The translations under genes and the position numbers were made by a program. The notes under the pieces were generated by a model. It made no database searches and was not told the origin of the DNA. It worked only from the letters and a program-made list of their open reading frames with translations. Shown here in pieces: positions 61,056-64,000 of a DNA stretch of 64,000 bases. The DNA comes from Syntrophaceae bacterium. Lineage in GTDB: Bacteria; Desulfobacterota; BSN033; UBA1163. Location: NCBI GenBank assembly GCA_013388635.1, contig JACAEX010000084.1:1-64000 (forward strand), written 5' to 3'. Within the stretch, counting starts at the first letter, position 1; the number at the start of each line of letters is the position of its first letter.

Positions 61056-61063
61056 CCAGGCCG

Positions 61064-61140
<77 letters not shown>

Positions 61141-61142
61141 CT

Positions 61143-61220
61143 TGGGGTGAGTGAAGGGACTCGAACCCTCGCCCACTGGGGCCACAACCCAGTGCTCTAT
61201 CCAACTGAGCTACACTCACC
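61143..61220 (-). tRNA. tRNA-His (anticodon GTG)
   Basis: Acceptor GTGAGTG/CACTCAC with encoded G-1 facing C73, as required for histidyl-tRNA synthetase. Anticodon stem CTGGG/CCCAG with loop TTGTGGC giving GTG. CCA is encoded. Confidence 0.95.
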
Positions 61221-61221
61221 A

Positions 61222-61312
61222 TCAAATAAATTCCAATTAGCTAATTCTAAATAACCAAATTATTTTTGAAATTTCGGTCATTGAAATTTTGGTTATTTTA
61301 ACTAAAAGGGCA
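61222..61312. repeat. AT-rich inverted repeat, family A variant
   Basis: AATAACCAAATTATTTTTGAAATTTCGG and CATTGAAATTTTGGTTATTTT form imperfect arms, between tRNA-His and tRNA-Arg(TCT). Confidence 0.55.
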
Positions 61313-61327
61313 ATGCCTTTTTTCTTC

Positions 61328-61404
61328 TGGCGCGCCTGAGAGGATTCGAACCTCCGACCCACGGATTAGAAGTCCGTAGCTCTATCCAGCTGAGCTACAG
61401 GCGC
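61328..61404 (-). tRNA. tRNA-Arg (anticodon TCT)
   Basis: Acceptor GCGCCTG/CAGGCGC, anticodon stem ACGGA/TCCGT with loop CTTCTAA giving TCT, T-arm GGTTCGAATCC, encoded CCA. It is first in the five-tRNA cluster. Confidence 0.95.
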
Positions 61405-61414
61405 TTAAGTAATT

Positions 61415-61443
61415 ACTATATGACTTTCTCGGTCTTTCGTCAA
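61415..61443 (-). promoter_or_regulatory. Promoter of the five-tRNA cluster
   Basis: The minus strand reads TTGACG (plus 61438-61443), 17 bases, TATAGT (plus 61415-61420), four bases before the predicted start at the tRNA-Arg 5' end. Confidence 0.7.
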
Positions 61444-61632
61444 GGCCAAAACCGCCCTCTCATTCAGTAGCTTACGGCGTTCTCCTTATACATCTCTTTA
61501 TACATATTGTAGCCAGACCTTGCCCGAAGACTTCAGCACTGCCAAAAATTCTGTGGCTCCATACCCGACCACACTGTTCTGACGGCGGTTCCAGTCGCCA
61601 GTACCTTTCTCACTTTCTTAGGAAAACGAGAT
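61444..61632 (-). other. Gap between ArsR gene and tRNA promoter; possible decayed frame
   Basis: No intact gene. On the minus strand one frame reads GTGDWNRRQNSVVGYGATEFLAV-like text until a stop. Another then reads SGYNMYKEMYKENAVSY before TGA, as if a small gene had been frameshifted. Neither matches a family I recognise. Confidence 0.25.
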
Positions 61633-61920
61633 TCACCTTGGTCGGTTGAACCGCTTGCTAATCATACCATAGAGAAGCCTGTTATACTCAAGGTCGGGAT
61701 CATTCCTTAAGGAATAGTAAACCATGCCCTTCCACCGCCGACTGCTAACCAGATTGGTCTGTTCCAAAATTTTGAGATTTCTTGCCACTGTCTTGTAAGG
61801 CAGGCGGAGGGTTCGGGCGAGCTCTGAGATCTCCTTCTCCTGACCTCCGAGAAGCAATCTCAAAAGCTGAACCCGGTGTTCGTTTGCCAGAGCCTTAAAG
61901 ATCTTTACGAGAAAGTCCAT
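61633..61920 (-). CDS. ArsR-type winged-helix regulator
   Basis: A 95-residue winged-helix DNA-binding protein. FKALANEHRVQLLRLLL is the ArsR-family first helix. EISELARTLRLPYKTVARNLKILEQTNLVSSRRWKGMVYYSL covers helix-turn-helix and wing. The metal-binding ELCVCDL motif is missing (ELARTLRL), so it is probably not an arsenic sensor. The target and effector are unknown; no metal-resistance gene is adjacent. Confidence 0.85.
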   Translation of the reverse strand: MDFLVKIFKALANEHRVQLLRLLLGGQEKEISELARTLRLPYKTVARNLKILEQTNLVSSRRWKGMVYYSLRNDPDLEYNRLLYGMISKRFNRPR

Positions 61921-62150
61921 AGAGCTAAATCCTCTTGGCAGTAGATAAGGAGGTTGATCACTTTCCTAAGAAAGCGAGAAAACATCACAAAAAAACATTC
62001 GTACTTCCACAACCAAAATTCAACCCCACAGGAAGAACCCATCCTACATCCACCAAGGGGTCACGGGTTCCATCTCGACGAAACCCATCTGCGCCATCCC
62101 CGAGGGGCGAAACCCGTGGTACCCGGCGGAGGCGGATGGAGCAACGAACC
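61921..62150. other. 230-bp intergenic region with inverted repeats
   Basis: No recognised gene. CACGGGTT (62062-62069) and AACCCGTG (62111-62118) are inverted, with GACGAAACCCATC between. CCAAGGGG and CCCCGAGG add imperfect symmetry. The short plus-strand frame from 61935 has no family resemblance. Confidence 0.4.
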
Positions 62151-62915
62151 TCATATTAACCCCCACAGTTTCGCCCAGATCAAACCCAGATATTCGTAAA
62201 GAGCCCTCTCAGCCTTTTGCAGGCTACCTGCCCAGGGGTAAAAATCACCCGGAGTCATCCTCCGGTCCTCTTTCACCAGATGATCTGTTGGAGCTGGAAT
62301 GGGATTCAGCCCCAATCTTTCGAAAAAGAGGATTGACCGTAGCATATGGGAGGCAGAGGTGACAAGGATAAACCGGTCACGGCCAACGATCTCTCGAATC
62401 AATCGGGCCTGTTCCCCTGTATCTCGTGAGGCTGCCTCGAGAATCAAATCCTCCTTTTTAACTCCCATCGCCAGCGCAGCCTCAGATAAAAGCTCCGCAT
62501 CGCACACCGGATCCAAAACAGCCCCTCCCGAGAGGATGAGTTTGCTTTGAGGAAGTTCACGGTGAAGACGAATCCCTTCCACAAGACGGACGAGGGAGGC
62601 TCCGGAAAGCTGGCTGGTCAGGGGAAGCTGGGGATCAGAGGTATGTCCACCCCCGAGAACCGCGATCCACTTTACATCCTGAATGCCCTCGAGGGTGAGA
62701 AGCGGCGGGTACTTACATTCCAGTGGCCTGAGGATCCTTTCTGAAATCCCATTGTAACTCAGAAGGCAAAGCCATGCGGTGCCGATCAGAACAAGAATCT
62801 TTCCGGCCCTCTGCCTTCGGGTTAGAAAGAGAAAGAATAACCCTGCGATCAGGATTATCAGAATCATCGTCACAGGAAGGAAAAGAGGGCCGACCACCTT
62901 TTTCAACAGGAACAT
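62151..62915 (-). CDS. ElyC/SanA/YdcF-like membrane protein (DUF218)
   Basis: A 254-residue protein. Two N-terminal membrane segments (about 8-32 and 36-58) are followed by a DUF218 domain (AVLGGGHTSD near 85-94, LILSGGAV, TGEQARLI, LVTSASHMLRS). ElyC and relatives act in envelope biogenesis and antibiotic tolerance, with possible roles in lipid-carrier metabolism. The catalytic activity is unknown. GGAGATGGAGAA precedes the ATG. It is adjacent to the CapD-type gene, consistent with cell-surface function. Confidence 0.88.
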   Translation of the reverse strand: MFLLKKVVGPLFLPVTMILIILIAGLFFLFLTRRQRAGKILVLIGTAWLCLLSYNGISERILRPLECKYPPLLTLEGIQDVKWIAVLGGGHTSDPQLPLTSQLSGASLVRLVEGIRLHRELPQSKLILSGGAVLDPVCDAELLSEAALAMGVKKEDLILEAASRDTGEQARLIREIVGRDRFILVTSASHMLRSILFFERLGLNPIPAPTDHLVKEDRRMTPGDFYPWAGSLQKAERALYEYLGLIWAKLWGLI

Positions 62916-62979
62916 TTCTCCATCTCCATCTATGCCACCTTTTGATGATCATGAAAAGCGAGGACTGAACAGTTCGTTT

Positions 62980-64000
62980 TCAGCGGCTATAAGGTTCGTA
63001 TTCAGGAATGATCTCCTTGAGCTTCGATTTGATGCCAGAGGCATCCTGCTCGAGAGAGAGTTTTACCAGCTCCTCGATCTTCTGATTGAGCCAGTTGAGA
63101 TCGCAGTGATTCTGCCCCTTCAGGACAAAGATCTTCTCGTGGAGAGAAGGAACGATCCCCTCTCCTTCGGTGATCAACTCCTCATGGAGCTTCTCGCCCG
63201 GCCTGAGACCGATGAACCTGATCTCAATATCCACATCGGGCTTAAAACCCGAACGACGGATTAGATCCCGGGCCATGTCTACGATCTTGATCGGTGTTCC
63301 CATATCCAAGACAAATATCTCGCCTCCTTCACCCATGGCCCCTGCTTGAAGGATCAACTTACAGGCCTCGGGGACCGTCATAAAATACCGGCTGATCTCA
63401 GGGTGGGTGACGGTGACAGGACCGAACCGTTCGATCTGTCTCTTAAACAGGTGAATCACGCTTCCTTCACTTCCGATCACATTTCCGAATCTGACCGATA
63501 CAAACCTGCAGCCATCGGGTCTGCTGCTGTTTCGCCAGGCATAACAGGAGGTGAACATCTCTGCGACCCGCTTGGTTGCACCCATCACACTGACAGGACG
63601 AACCGCCTTATCTGTGGAAATCATGACGAACCGTTCCACTCCGGATCGGTGGGATGCCTCCACAATGTTCTTTGTCCCGATCACATTGTTGAAAACACCT
63701 TCCCAGGGGTTTAGCTCCACAATCGGCACATGCTTAAAGGCAGCCGCATGGAACACAACCTGGGGTTTAACGGTGTTGAAGAACTTATCGAGAATACCCC
63801 TGTTGTGAACATCACCAAGCACCGGTGTTATGGACAGATTAGAAAATCTGTGGCGAAACTCCATTTCGATATGAAAAAGATTATTTTCGGTCTTATCAAG
63901 AAGGATGAGGTCTCTCGGTTGGAATCCGGCCACCTGGCGGCAGAGTTCTGATCCGATCGAGCCCCCTGCTCCTGAGACGAGGACGACTTTCTTTGTAAGG
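62980..64000 (-). CDS. CapD/FlaA1-type nucleotide-sugar epimerase/dehydratase (5' end missing)
   Basis: The C-terminal 340 residues of a polysaccharide-biosynthesis protein. The frame stays open to the window edge and includes the Rossmann loop VLVSGAGGSIGSEL just before 63940, so the in-frame GTG at 63933 is not the start. HAAAFKHVPIVELNP, MISTDKAVRPVSVMGATKR (YxxxK replaced by MxxxK, as in inverting 4,6-dehydratases of this class) and GMAREVFVLDMG-like GGEIFVLDMGTPIKI identify it. Full-length members often have four N-terminal membrane helices before this domain. It acts on UDP-GlcNAc-type sugars for surface glycans. Confidence 0.9.
   Translation of the reverse strand, partial: LTKKVVLVSGAGGSIGSELCRQVAGFQPRDLILLDKTENNLFHIEMEFRHRFSNLSITPVLGDVHNRGILDKFFNTVKPQVVFHAAAFKHVPIVELNPWEGVFNNVIGTKNIVEASHRSGVERFVMISTDKAVRPVSVMGATKRVAEMFTSCYAWRNSSRPDGCRFVSVRFGNVIGSEGSVIHLFKRQIERFGPVTVTHPEISRYFMTVPEACKLILQAGAMGEGGEIFVLDMGTPIKIVDMARDLIRRSGFKPDVDIEIRFIGLRPGEKLHEELITEGEGIVPSLHEKIFVLKGQNHCDLNWLNQKIEELVKLSLEQDASGIKSKLKEIIPEYEPYSR

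Noticed and set aside
61935-62159. 74-residue plus-strand frame beside the ArsR gene
   Set aside because: Low-complexity, Arg/Pro-rich, no ribosome-binding site of note and no family resemblance; overlaps an inverted repeat.

Overview
The window looks like chromosomal DNA from an anaerobic, fatty- or organic-acid-degrading deltaproteobacterium (Desulfobacterota-type). This is inferred from gene content: a 4-hydroxybutyryl-CoA dehydratase-type [4Fe-4S] enzyme, stacked acyl-CoA dehydrogenases, thiolases and hydratase/dehydrogenase fusions, three branched-chain-amino-acid-type (Liv) ABC importers, a TRAP importer and a DUF362 protein. Housekeeping blocks (ruvCAB-yebC, tig-clpP-clpX, seven tRNAs) show it is not a plasmid or prophage. 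No genus can be assigned from sequence alone.

Layout. 1-5.7 kb: a possible transposase tail, a PpiD/SurA-like periplasmic isomerase, then on the minus strand yebC, ruvC, ruvA, ruvB and tRNA-Val(CAC). 5.9-19.3 kb: an acyl-CoA ligase with a consensus promoter, a TRAP transporter (dctPQM, minus), Liv importer A (livM-livH-binding protein-livG-livF, plus), a long-chain acyl-CoA synthetase and a DUF362 protein (minus). 19.5-33.6 kb (plus): a TetR regulator with a palindromic operator heads acyl-CoA dehydrogenase, AbfD-like dehydratase, thiolase, enoyl-CoA hydratase/3-hydroxyacyl-CoA dehydrogenase, then Liv importer B with an acyl-CoA ligase embedded in it. This is a self-contained import, activation and oxidation module. 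33.7-50.3 kb (minus): a second, convergent module of SDR, two tandem binding proteins and Liv importer C, thiolase, metallo-beta-lactamase-fold hydrolase, dehydrogenase/hydratase fusion, thiolase, and a near-duplicate acyl-CoA dehydrogenase. A lone DUF4143 ATPase sits where the two modules meet. 50.3-64 kb (minus): REP-associated transposase, SPL-like radical SAM protein, ParB-like protein, glycosyltransferase, Rho_N-domain protein, GH57 glucanotransferase, tRNA-Asp, tRNA-Val(TAC), clpX, clpP, tig, a five-tRNA cluster, ArsR, an ElyC/YdcF-like protein and a truncated CapD/FlaA1-type enzyme running off the end.

How it fits together. The two catabolic modules each contain uptake (Liv), dehydrogenation, hydration/second oxidation and thiolysis; module B also has CoA ligation. 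The Liv systems probably carry organic acids or acyl compounds rather than only amino acids (inference from context). Hairpins follow four of the five solute-binding-protein genes, which would favour binding-protein expression over permease expression.

Non-coding content is unusually rich: at least three dispersed intergenic repeat families (an AT-rich TTCGAAATTC-type family, a GGTTACGG...CCGTAACC palindromic family, and a GCAAATTGCAAAATTAGCAAT family), a nested REP-like element, REP palindromes inside the transposase gene, and a roughly 98-nt three-way-junction fold in the leader of importer C.
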